Source: Chloroflexota bacterium
GTDB taxonomy: Bacteria > Chloroflexota > Anaerolineae > Promineifilales > Promineifilaceae
NCBI GenBank assembly: GCA_017993775.1
Contig: JAGOMA010000049.1
Location: forward strand, 1-33,627
DNA length: 33,627 nucleotides
Direction: 5' to 3'
The notes below the pieces were generated by a model that saw only the letters and a list, made by a program, of their open reading frames with translations, searched no databases and had not been told where the DNA came from. Positions 1-6,628 of the stretch are shown here, piece by piece (the first letter of the stretch is position 1; each line of letters opens with the position of its first letter). The translations under genes were made by a program, and so were the position numbers.

Positions 1-377
1 GCCACAAACGGCGCGACCGGCAGCCCATGCTGAACCATAAACTCCTTTTCGCGCAGGCGGTTTTGGGCGATGTGCAAGGCTTGGGGGCCGGGGTGGAGGG
101 GGGCGAATTGGGCGCAGGTAACGGCCGTTGCCGCTGGCACGTTCTCAAATTCATACGTCATCACGTCCACACTCTGGGCAAACTGCCGCACCGCGTCCAA
201 ATCGTCATAGGCGGCGGTGAACTCCTGGTCGGCGATTTGGCCGGTGGGCGATTGGCGGTCCGGCGAGAAGACGTGAACGCGGTAGCCCATCTGCCGGGCG
301 GCCAGGGCCAGCATCCGGCCTAGCTGGCCGCTGCCCAGGATGCCGATGGTGGCGGGAGGAAGGAGTGGTTGGCTCAT
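1..377 (-). CDS. purK: N5-carboxyaminoimidazole ribonucleotide synthase PurK (N-terminal part, cut by window edge)
   Basis: ATP-grasp enzyme that converts AIR, bicarbonate and ATP to N5-CAIR in de novo purine synthesis. Only the first 125 or so residues lie in the window; the frame stays open to position 1. The translation begins MSQPLLPPATIGILGSGQLG, giving the PurK N-terminal dinucleotide-fold motif GILGSGQLGRML near residues 12-23. It continues through YEFENVP near residues 75-81, a PurK hallmark, and an NRLREKEF segment near 107-114. The start ATG at 375-377 overlaps the TGA of purE (ATGA junction), so the two genes are translationally coupled, as expected for the two-step PurK/PurE route. 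No sign of damage in the visible part. Confidence 0.93.
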   Translation of the reverse strand, partial: MSQPLLPPATIGILGSGQLGRMLALAARQMGYRVHVFSPDRQSPTGQIADQEFTAAYDDLDAVRQFAQSVDVMTYEFENVPAATAVTCAQFAPLHPGPQALHIAQNRLREKEFMVQHGLPVAPFV

Positions 378-868
378 GTGGGTGGTAGGGTGTCGCTGAG
401 AACTTTGTCGGTTTGAGATTGGCGGAAGGCTTCGAGTTTGGCGCGGTATTCGGGGTATTTGTTGCCCAGGATGGCAATTGCCAGCAGCGCCGCGTTTTTC
501 GCGCCCGACTTGCCAATCGCCAATGTGCCCACGGGCACGCCGCCGGGCATCTGCACGATGGAGAGCAGGGAGTCCAGGCCGTTGAGGGCGTGGCTTTGCA
601 CCGGCACGCCCAGCACCGGCAGCACCGTCTGCGCCGCGACCATGCCCGGCAAATGGGCGGCTCCCCCGGCCCCGGCGATGATCACTTCGAGGTTGCGGGT
701 AACGGCCGTGCCCGCATATTCCGCCATCCATTCCGGCGTGCGGTGCGCCGACACCACTTTCGCCTCATACGGCACGCCAAACTCATCTAAAGTTTCCGTA
801 GCGTGTCGCATCGTCTCCCAATCTGACGTGCTGCCCATAATGACGCCTACTAATGGTTGGTTATTCAT
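374..868 (-). CDS. purE: N5-CAIR mutase PurE (class I)
   Basis: Catalyses rearrangement of N5-CAIR to CAIR, the step after PurK. The 164-residue product has the family features in order: GVIMGSTSDWETM near residues 7-19 (phosphate/substrate binding), SAHRTPEWM near 40-48 with the catalytic His, and GAGGAAHLPGMVAAQT near 66-81. A longer reading to 904 exists, but it would translate repeat sequence. The ATG at 866-868 has AAGGAA about 7 bases upstream and begins exactly where the family begins, so I chose it. The upstream 40 bases belong to a TTAACGCAAAG-type repeat arm. The 3' end overlaps purK by 4 bases. Confidence 0.95.
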   Translation of the reverse strand: MNNQPLVGVIMGSTSDWETMRHATETLDEFGVPYEAKVVSAHRTPEWMAEYAGTAVTRNLEVIIAGAGGAAHLPGMVAAQTVLPVLGVPVQSHALNGLDSLLSIVQMPGGVPVGTLAIGKSGAKNAALLAIAILGNKYPEYRAKLEAFRQSQTDKVLSDTLPPT

Positions 869-869
869 A

Positions 870-918
870 CTTATTTCCTTAACGCAAAGATGCAAAGGGG
901 TCAAAGGCGAAAAGGATT
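870..918. repeat. TTAACGCAAAG repeat arm, left flank of the GxxExxY gene
   Basis: The stretch holds AACGCAAAGATGCAAAGG followed by degenerate CAAAGGCGAAAAGG copies. It is the inverted counterpart of the arm at 1317-1353, and the same two arms occur together as a compact element at 2316-2392. It lies between the GxxExxY stop and the purE ribosome binding site. Confidence 0.75.
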
Positions 919-1333
919 AGAGGCCGTTGACCACGCGGTGAACAACCCGTTTGACAAATTTTTCGCCAAAGTTAATGACCAGTCCCAAGCGCAGGTTCAT
1001 TAATCGCAAATAGGTAAGCGTTTGAGCTTCAAAAATAGGGTTGTAGGTAACGACCGCCTTATTTTCTACAATGACCAGTTTTTCCACTAACAAATCAACA
1101 CGCAGTTGAGAGGCAAGTTGATGGCCTTTATATTGGATAGGCGCTTCAAGCTGTCGTTCAACACATAACCCTTTGTGCATCAGTTCCCAGACCAAAGCCT
1201 CTTCATAGACACTTTCAAGTAATCCCGGCCCGCCCAAAGCTCGATGCACTTCAATCGCTGCGCCAATAATCTGGTAACTGATCTCATCTTCACGCGAAGC
1301 AAAAACCCTTTCCTCTCTCTTTGCGCCTTCCAT
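917..1333 (-). CDS. GxxExxY family protein (PD-(D/E)XK nuclease-like)
   Basis: 138-residue protein of the GxxExxY family, named for the motif seen here as GLLESVY (residues 37-43). The family has been grouped with PD-(D/E)XK nuclease folds; its cellular role is not established. Visible motifs include IIGAAIEVHRALGGPGLLES at the N-terminal side, then VDLLVEKLVIVENKAV, whose D...E-x-K arrangement (residues about 79-92) resembles a PD-(D/E)XK core. The ATG at 1331-1333 and the first dozen or so codons (EGAKREERVFASRE) come from the flanking repeat, so the true start could be near residue 15. It sits between purC and purE and interrupts an otherwise purely purine cluster. Inverted repeat arms lie on both sides, suggesting the gene and repeats moved in together. 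It has no obvious purine role. Confidence 0.82.
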   Translation of the reverse strand: MEGAKREERVFASREDEISYQIIGAAIEVHRALGGPGLLESVYEEALVWELMHKGLCVERQLEAPIQYKGHQLASQLRVDLLVEKLVIVENKAVVTYNPIFEAQTLTYLRLMNLRLGLVINFGEKFVKRVVHRVVNGL

Positions 1334-1353
1334 CCTTTGCCTCTTTGCGTTAA
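1317..1353. repeat. CTTTGCGTTAA repeat arm, right flank of the GxxExxY gene
   Basis: Contains CTTTGCGCC and CCTCTTTGCGTTAA, the inverse complement of the arm at 870-918. It supplies the TAA stop of purC (read on the minus strand as TTTTTAACGCAAAG) and the start codon region of the GxxExxY gene. Confidence 0.75.
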
Positions 1354-2300
1354 AAATCCAGATTCTTCCGTAAACGTTCTAAAACTGGTCGTTCCCCCGG
1401 TAAAAATTCCTCGCCGGTCAGCTTTTCGTAGGCGGCGATATAGCGGGCGGCGACCTGGGCGATGAAGTCGTTGGGCATGGCGGGTGGTGGACCGTCGCCG
1501 CGATAGCCCTGGGCGGCGTACCATTTGCGCATGAATTCTTTGTCGAAGTTTTCTGGTTCGGCGCCAGGCTGGTAGCTGTCGGCGACCCAGTAGCGGCTGG
1601 AATCAGGAGTGTGGATTTCGTCGATGAGGGTGACACGGCCGTTTACCAACCCCATCTCATACTTTGTGTCCACCAGAATCAGCCCGGCGGCGCGGGCGAC
1701 GGCCTGGCCGCGTCCAAACAGCAGCAGCGCCACCCGCTCAATTTCTGACCACAACTGAGGCGACACGCCAGTCACCTTGCCGCGGCTTAGTTCGTGGCGG
1801 GTAAGCTGCTCGTCGTGGCCGCCATCGGTGGCCTTGGTGGTCGGGGTAATGATAGGGCTGGGCAGTTGATCGTTCTTTTGCAGGCCGTCGGGCAGGGAAA
1901 TGCCATACGGCCGTCTCTCCCCCTGCTCATACAAATACCACAACGACGTCTTCGTTACGCCGGTGATGTAGCCCCGCACGACAATTTCCACGGGTAACGG
2001 CTGCGCCTCATGGGCGATGGTTACGTTGGGGTCGGGCATGCTGATGAGGTGGTTGGGCACGATGTCGGCCGTCTGAGCAAACCACCAGGCGCTCAGTTGA
2101 TTGAGTACCTGCCCCTTGAACGGGATCAGCCCCAGCACCCGGTCGAAGGCGCTGATGCGGTCGGTGGTGATGAGGGTGCGACGGCCGTTCTTCACATACA
2201 CATCCCGCACCTTGCCCTCATATTTTTCGCCTAACTCCGGGAAATCGGTCTGGTCCAGACATTCCGGTATCGCGCTTAAAATTTGCTCATGGGTTAACAT
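1350..2300 (-). CDS. purC: SAICAR synthetase PurC
   Basis: Phosphoribosylaminoimidazole-succinocarboxamide synthase: joins CAIR and aspartate with ATP. At 316 residues it matches the longer, yeast-like PurC form rather than the short form of about 240 residues. Family motifs in order: GKVRDVY near 29-35 (ATP-binding loop), TTDRISAFD near 45-53, GQVLNQLS near 63-70, IVVRGYITG near 106-114 and LIDEIHTPDSSRYW near 225-238. The start is supported by AAGGAG 7 bases upstream of the ATG. The TAA stop lies at the edge of the CTTTGCGTTAA repeat, so the C-terminal boundary may have been set by repeat insertion. It is downstream of purL and cotranscribed on the minus strand. Confidence 0.96.
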   Translation of the reverse strand: MLTHEQILSAIPECLDQTDFPELGEKYEGKVRDVYVKNGRRTLITTDRISAFDRVLGLIPFKGQVLNQLSAWWFAQTADIVPNHLISMPDPNVTIAHEAQPLPVEIVVRGYITGVTKTSLWYLYEQGERRPYGISLPDGLQKNDQLPSPIITPTTKATDGGHDEQLTRHELSRGKVTGVSPQLWSEIERVALLLFGRGQAVARAAGLILVDTKYEMGLVNGRVTLIDEIHTPDSSRYWVADSYQPGAEPENFDKEFMRKWYAAQGYRGDGPPPAMPNDFIAQVAARYIAAYEKLTGEEFLPGERPVLERLRKNLDF

Positions 2301-2315
2301 AAGTTACTCCTTTTT

Positions 2316-2392
2316 CAACGCAAAGGTGCAAAGGGTGGAAGATGCAAAGAAAAAATCTTTGTACCTTGGCTTCTTTGCGCCTTTGCGTTAAC
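2316..2392. repeat. Compact inverted repeat of the TTAACGCAAAG family between purL and purC
   Basis: Arms CAACGCAAAGGTGCAAAG (left) and CTTTGCGCCTTTGCGTTAA (right) face each other around an A/T-rich centre and could form a hairpin in RNA. The right arm supplies the TAA stop codon of purL (read on the minus strand as TGTTAACGC). This is the closed form of the arms that flank the GxxExxY gene at 870-1353. Confidence 0.8.
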
Positions 2393-5300
2393 AACGCTTC
2401 ACCCCGTTGACAAACAGCCCCAGCCCGCTCATCCCCCGTTCGCCCCGATGGTAGTGCGGATGCTGCCAGGGGAAAATGTGGTTTTCCGGGTGCGGCATCA
2501 GGCCCATCACATTACCCGCCGGGTTGCACAGCGCGGCGATATCGGCCGCGGAGCCATTGGGATTGAAGGGATAGGGAATTGACGATTGACGATTAACGAT
2601 TGGCGATTGACGATTGACTGTCGCGTAGTGAAGGGGGATGAGGTTTTGGGTTTTTAATTCGGCCAGGACGGTTTCATCCGTCACGGCCAGGCGGCCTTCG
2701 CCGTGGGCGACCGGGCAGTAGATTGGCTCCATCAGCCCTTGCGTGAACAGGCTGGGGCTGGCCGGATTGGGTTCCAGCGTCACCCAGCGGCACTCGAAAT
2801 GGCCCGATTGGTTGTAGGTCAGCGTCACATTGCGGCTTGTGGCTTGCGGCTTGTGGATTGCCGGGAGCAGACCGGCTTTGACGAGGACCTGGAAACCGTT
2901 GCAGATGCCCAGGACAGGACGGCCGTTTTCCGCAAATTCCCACATCTGTTCCTGCAGCCGGTGCTGCAAATCCACGGCCCACAACACGCCCGCGCCCAAA
3001 TCATCGCCATATGAAAAGCCGCCGGCAATCACCAGCATGGCATAATCCAGCAAATTCCGCTCCCCGGCCAGCAGTTGGTTGATATGCACAATCTCTGGCT
3101 TGCCGCCCGCCAGTTCCACCGCCAGCGCCGCGTCATGGTCGCGGTTGGTGCCGTTGGCGTGCAGGATGAGCACCTTGGGGGAGTGCGGAATGTGGAGTGC
3201 GGAGTGCGGAGTGGGGGAATGCTTTGTTCCGCGTTCCGCACTCCGCACTCCGCATTCTCCTCGCCAGGCCTGTTCCAGCTCTTCCACGGCGGCTTCCAGG
3301 ATGGGTTGGCTGGCACGGCCGTTCACCCTTAACACCTCGCCGCCAATCACGCCCACGCACTCGTGGCGCGTCCCGGCCATGATGGCGCGGAACTGGTCGG
3401 CGTCTTCGGGCTGCACCTCCACCACAAAGCGGCTCAGGCTCTCCGAAAACAAAATCGCCTCGTCGGACGAATAAGCCCAATACGGGTCGCGCGGCGCGTG
3501 GATGAGCTGAATTTCCACGCCCAGGCCGCCCGCCAGACACATTTCGGCCAGCGTGACGGCCAGCCCGCCTTCGGCGCAGTCGTGGCACGCCTGCACCAGC
3601 CCGGCCTGCATGGCCTGGTGCAGCTTGCGGAAGGTGTCCAGCGCGCCGCTTTTGGCCTTGGGCACGTTGTTGTGCTGCGGCTGAATCGCCCCGCCGACCA
3701 GCCCAAAATGGCTGCCGCCCAATTCCGCCCCGGTCTCGCCCACGATGAAGAGAAAATTGCCTGCCCGTTTCAAATCCATCGTCACCGTCTTGGCTACGTC
3801 GGGCACAATTCCCAGCGCCGAGATAAGCAGCGTGCCGGGGATGGCGTGTTTTTGGCCGTCGCTGCCGGTGTATTCATTGTTCAGGCTGTCTTTGCCGCTG
3901 ATGAAGGGGGTCTGGTAGGCGACGGCCGCATCATAGCAGCCCTGAGCGCAGCGCACCAGACTGCCCAATCGGTCGGGCAGCAGCGGGTTGCCCCAGCAGA
4001 AATTGTCCAAAATCGCCACCTGGTCGGGGTCTGCGCCTACGGCCGTTACGTTGCGCAGCGCCTCGTCCACGGCCGCAAAGGCCATGTGATACGGATCGAT
4101 TTCTGTATACCGTGGGTTGATGCCGTTGCTAAGAGCAACGCCTTTGATTGCGGAGTGCGGAGTGCGGAGTGCGGAATTTAACTCCGCACTCCGCACTCCG
4201 CGTTCCGCACTTCTTGGAACAAGAACGGCCGCGTCGCTCGGTCCGTGGTTGGCGTAACCGGTGAGGGGTTTGACGGCCGTTCCCCCCTGCACCTCGTGGT
4301 CATATTTGCGAATCACATCCTCCTTGGAGCGGATGTCGGGATGGGCGAGCAGGCGCATAAGTGCGGCGTGCGGCGTGCGGAATGCGGAATTTAACTCCGC
4401 ACTCCGCACGCCGCGTTCCGCACTCGCCACTCGCCACTCCGCACTTAATTTTCGCTGCGGGATGCCGTTGTGCAGAAAATCCATGTCCAGTTCGCCGACG
4501 AGGGTATCGCCGTAATGGATGTGCAGACGGCCGTCATTGCCAAATGTGCCCAAGACCGTTGGTTCCACGTCCTGCCCGGCGCAAATGGCCGCCAGCCGGG
4601 CGAAATTGTCCGGCGGCACGGCCAGCACCATGCGCTCCTGCGCTTCGCTGAGCCAGATTTCCCAGGGGCGCAGCCCAGGATACTTCAGCTTCACGTCCTG
4701 AAGCTGCACTGTCGCCCCCAGCCTCTCGCCCATCTCGCCCACCGCCGAGCTAAACCCGCCTGCGCCACAGTCGGTGATGGCTGTGTACAGCCCTTCGTCG
4801 CGGGCGCGCAGGACCACTTCCTGCACCTGTTTTTCCATGATGGGGTGGCCGATTTGCACGGCCGTGCCGGCAATTTCGCTCGTCGCTACGTCCATCTCCA
4901 TGCTGGAAAAGGTCGCGCCGCGCAGCCCATCGCGCCCCGTCCGGCCGCCAATAGCCACAATCAGGTCGCCTGCCTGCGCCTTTGTGCGGTGGGAGCCATG
5001 GGGCAAAATGCCCAGGCAGCCGCAGTAAACCAGCGGATTGGCCGTGTAGCCGGGGTGGTAGTGGATGGAGCCGTTCACCGTGGGGATGCCCATTTTATTG
5101 CCGTAATCTTCCACGCCGTGAATCACGCCATCGGCAATGCGCGCCGGGTGCAGCACGTTGGTCGGCAGGTCGTCGTGGGGCAGGTCGGGCGGGCCGAAGC
5201 ACAACACATCGGTGTTGGCGATGGGACGGGCGCTGACGCCCAGCACATCGCGCACGACGCCGCCTACGCCCGTATTCGCCCCGCCAAACGGCTCCAGCGC

Positions 5301-6251
5301 CGAGGGATGATTGTGCGTCTCCACCTTAAAGGCCAGGTCGTACTGCTCGTCGAAGGCGATGATGCCCGCGTTGTCCACAAAGGCCGAGCGCACCCAGGGC
5401 TTGTCGATTTGCTCCGTGGCGGCGCGGATGTAGGTGTTGAGCAAACTTTCGATTCGTTCAGTTTTGCCGTCTGGCCCCGTATAATCAATTTGCGCCTTAA
5501 ACGTCTTGTGGACGCAGTGCTCGCTCCACGTCTGGGCGATCATTTCCAGCTCCACGTCGGTCGGATCGCGTTGTTCGGCGCGGTAGTAGGTCTGGATGGC
5601 CTGCATTTCGGCCAGATCCAGCGCCAACCGCCGCGCCTGGCTGATGGCCAGCAGCGCCGCCTCGTCGGCTTCGCGCAGGCAAATGGTGTCCACTGTTGCG
5701 TCGGCGGCCTGGTAGGCGAAGAAGGGCGGGCTGATGGGTGCGTCGATGGTGAAGCGCTGCACGACGGGGTTGGCGAAGATTTCGGCCGCCAGTGCGTGCA
5801 GGGTGGTTTCATCCAGGTTGCCTTGCAGGTAAAAGCGCTGCCCGGTGGCCCCACGTTCCAGACCGGTTACGCCCAATAAATGGGCGGCCTTCACCAGATT
5901 ATCGGCCGGCGGGTCGGTGACGCCCGGTAGAAGGGTGGTTTCAACGGTAAATCGTAAATCGCCAATCGCCAATCGTAAATCGCCAATTGCCCAATCTTCC
6001 GTCACCGGATCCGCCAGCAGTTCAGAGGCGATTTTGGCGGCTTCGGCGGGGGCGAGACGGCCGTGCAAAAAGTAGATGCGTCCGGCGTGGCAGTCGGTGA
6101 GTTGGGTATAACCAAGCTGGTGGGCGGCCTGGAGATGGGCACGGCCGTTGCTACGGCCGTTTTCCCGGCGCGGCGTCACGTCGATGCGAAAAGTGGCGGT
6201 TGGTGGAGTGGGGGAAACGGCCGTGTCTATCGGTTCAATCTGGGCTGTCAT
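2388..6251 (-). CDS. purL: Phosphoribosylformylglycinamidine synthase, PurS-PurL-PurQ fusion
   Basis: Single 1287-residue FGAM synthase (FGAR + glutamine + ATP to FGAM). Two PurS-like segments occupy about residues 20-105 and 103-170. The PurL catalytic part runs from about 195 (motif DVELEMIAQTWSEHCVHKTF near 232-251) to about 995, with FKVETHNHPSALEPFGGANTG typical of the ATP site. The PurQ class-I glutaminase is C-terminal, with nucleophile Cys1117 in GICNGFQ and His1254/Glu1256 in MPHPENH. AGGAG precedes the ATG at 6249-6251. Five low-complexity insertions are translated in frame at about residues 87-102, 602-631, 680-701, 997-1025 and 1211-1225. They match intergenic-type repeats and have no counterpart in the family. 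Most lie at domain junctions or loops, so the enzyme is probably still active. The locus otherwise lacks separate purS or purQ genes, consistent with the fusion. Confidence 0.93.
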   Translation of the reverse strand: MTAQIEPIDTAVSPTPPTATFRIDVTPRRENGRSNGRAHLQAAHQLGYTQLTDCHAGRIYFLHGRLAPAEAAKIASELLADPVTEDWAIGDLRLAIGDLRFTVETTLLPGVTDPPADNLVKAAHLLGVTGLERGATGQRFYLQGNLDETTLHALAAEIFANPVVQRFTIDAPISPPFFAYQAADATVDTICLREADEAALLAISQARRLALDLAEMQAIQTYYRAEQRDPTDVELEMIAQTWSEHCVHKTFKAQIDYTGPDGKTERIESLLNTYIRAATEQIDKPWVRSAFVDNAGIIAFDEQYDLAFKVETHNHPSALEPFGGANTGVGGVVRDVLGVSARPIANTDVLCFGPPDLPHDDLPTNVLHPARIADGVIHGVEDYGNKMGIPTVNGSIHYHPGYTANPLVYCGCLGILPHGSHRTKAQAGDLIVAIGGRTGRDGLRGATFSSMEMDVATSEIAGTAVQIGHPIMEKQVQEVVLRARDEGLYTAITDCGAGGFSSAVGEMGERLGATVQLQDVKLKYPGLRPWEIWLSEAQERMVLAVPPDNFARLAAICAGQDVEPTVLGTFGNDGRLHIHYGDTLVGELDMDFLHNGIPQRKLSAEWRVASAERGVRSAELNSAFRTPHAALMRLLAHPDIRSKEDVIRKYDHEVQGGTAVKPLTGYANHGPSDAAVLVPRSAERGVRSAELNSALRTPHSAIKGVALSNGINPRYTEIDPYHMAFAAVDEALRNVTAVGADPDQVAILDNFCWGNPLLPDRLGSLVRCAQGCYDAAVAYQTPFISGKDSLNNEYTGSDGQKHAIPGTLLISALGIVPDVAKTVTMDLKRAGNFLFIVGETGAELGGSHFGLVGGAIQPQHNNVPKAKSGALDTFRKLHQAMQAGLVQACHDCAEGGLAVTLAEMCLAGGLGVEIQLIHAPRDPYWAYSSDEAILFSESLSRFVVEVQPEDADQFRAIMAGTRHECVGVIGGEVLRVNGRASQPILEAAVEELEQAWRGECGVRSAERGTKHSPTPHSALHIPHSPKVLILHANGTNRDHDAALAVELAGGKPEIVHINQLLAGERNLLDYAMLVIAGGFSYGDDLGAGVLWAVDLQHRLQEQMWEFAENGRPVLGICNGFQVLVKAGLLPAIHKPQATSRNVTLTYNQSGHFECRWVTLEPNPASPSLFTQGLMEPIYCPVAHGEGRLAVTDETVLAELKTQNLIPLHYATVNRQSPIVNRQSSIPYPFNPNGSAADIAALCNPAGNVMGLMPHPENHIFPWQHPHYHRGERGMSGLGLFVNGVKRC
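2577..2620. repeat. In-frame GAYTGRCGATT heptamer-like array inside purL (PurQ domain)
   Basis: Quasi-tandem units of the type GATTGACGATT and GATTGGCGATT, translated within the PurQ domain as NRQSPIVNRQSSI (about residues 1211-1225). It is the same low-complexity family as the array at 5947-5992. Confidence 0.8.
3178..3262. repeat. In-frame GAGTGCG hairpin repeat inside purL (PurL/PurQ linker)
   Basis: Several GAGTGCG heptamers are followed by their inverse CGCACTC/CGCATTC copies, giving a long imperfect hairpin. On the minus strand it is translated as a Ser/Ala/Arg/His-rich linker (about residues 997-1025) just before the PurQ domain. Confidence 0.85.
4149..4212. repeat. In-frame GAGTGCG hairpin repeat inside purL (second copy)
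   Basis: Three to four GAGTGCG units, a GGAATTTAACTCC centre, then three inverse units. The arms are almost perfectly complementary. Translated as about residues 680-701 (RSAERGVRSAELNSALRTPH), it follows a GPSDAAVLVP segment of the PurL domain. Confidence 0.88.
4361..4446. repeat. In-frame GTGCGGC/GAGTGCG hairpin repeat inside purL (third copy)
   Basis: Same architecture and same GGAATTTAACTCC centre as the copy at 4149-4212, but with GTGCGGC variants and extra CACTCGC units in the right arm. Translated as about residues 602-631, it lies between the two halves of the PurL catalytic region. The near-identical peptide RGVRSAELNSA appears in both copies. Confidence 0.87.
5947..5992. repeat. 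In-frame AATCGTAAATCGCC array inside purL (PurS-like region)
   Basis: Quasi-tandem AATCG(T/C)AAATCGCC units, translated as AIGDLRLAIGDLR (about residues 87-102) between the two PurS-like halves. It is related to the array at 2577-2620. Confidence 0.8.
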
Positions 6252-6628
6252 CTGCTCTCCTCATTAAAAAGGGCACAGACCGGGCATCCGCTTACAGACC
6301 CTCATCTGTAACAAGCTGCATCTACCTGTGTCCCGTATAGTCATCCAAAAAATAAACTCCCGCTTCGTGTATTAACACTTGGCGGGAGTAAAATTGATGT
6401 GCGATTGTCAGGCTGTTGGAAAAAAGGTGAGCGGTTGGCGCCTGTTCAAGTACAGTCGACTGCCGAGTATTGACGGTGGCATGAAAATAAGCCGGTATAG
6501 GTCATCAGTTTTCAAGCATTTGCGAGTTGTTCCATCCATCATTTGATGATTGTATCGGAGTCATTCCAGCCATGCACCCGTTTTTTAGAGATTGGTGAAA
6601 GATATCTAACGGCCGTGACTTCCACTTG
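6252..6628. other. Intergenic region between purL and the CoA-transferase gene
   Basis: The right part of the gap (about 6400-6628) shows no convincing gene. The left part holds the purL leader with its AGGAG site at 6256-6262, and a minus-strand terminator (separate entry). The sequence CAGGCTGTTGG followed by an A-run near 6410 resembles the ends of some insertion sequences, but no partner end or transposase is present. Confidence 0.5.
6347..6389 (-). terminator. Rho-independent terminator for the ald/CoA-transferase operon
   Basis: Stem ACTCCCGC (6356-6363) with GCGGGAGT (6382-6389), an inner GTGT/ACAC pairing, and an A-run at 6347-6352 that reads as U-tract on the minus strand. It lies about 240 bases past the CoA-transferase stop and just before the purL leader. 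Confidence 0.75.

Noticed and set aside
869..904. Longer purE start at 904
   Set aside because: The extra 12 codons translate the TTAACGCAAAG repeat and precede the good ribosome binding site of the internal ATG.
4470..5879. 469-codon open frame on the plus strand
   Set aside because: It lies entirely antisense to purL, has biased composition (Gly, His, Arg, Val rich) and no family match. The minus-strand frame carries all PurL motifs.
6405..6425. Insertion-sequence-like end (CAGGCTGTTGG followed by an A-run)
   Set aside because: No matching opposite end, target duplication or transposase in the window; one short match is not enough.
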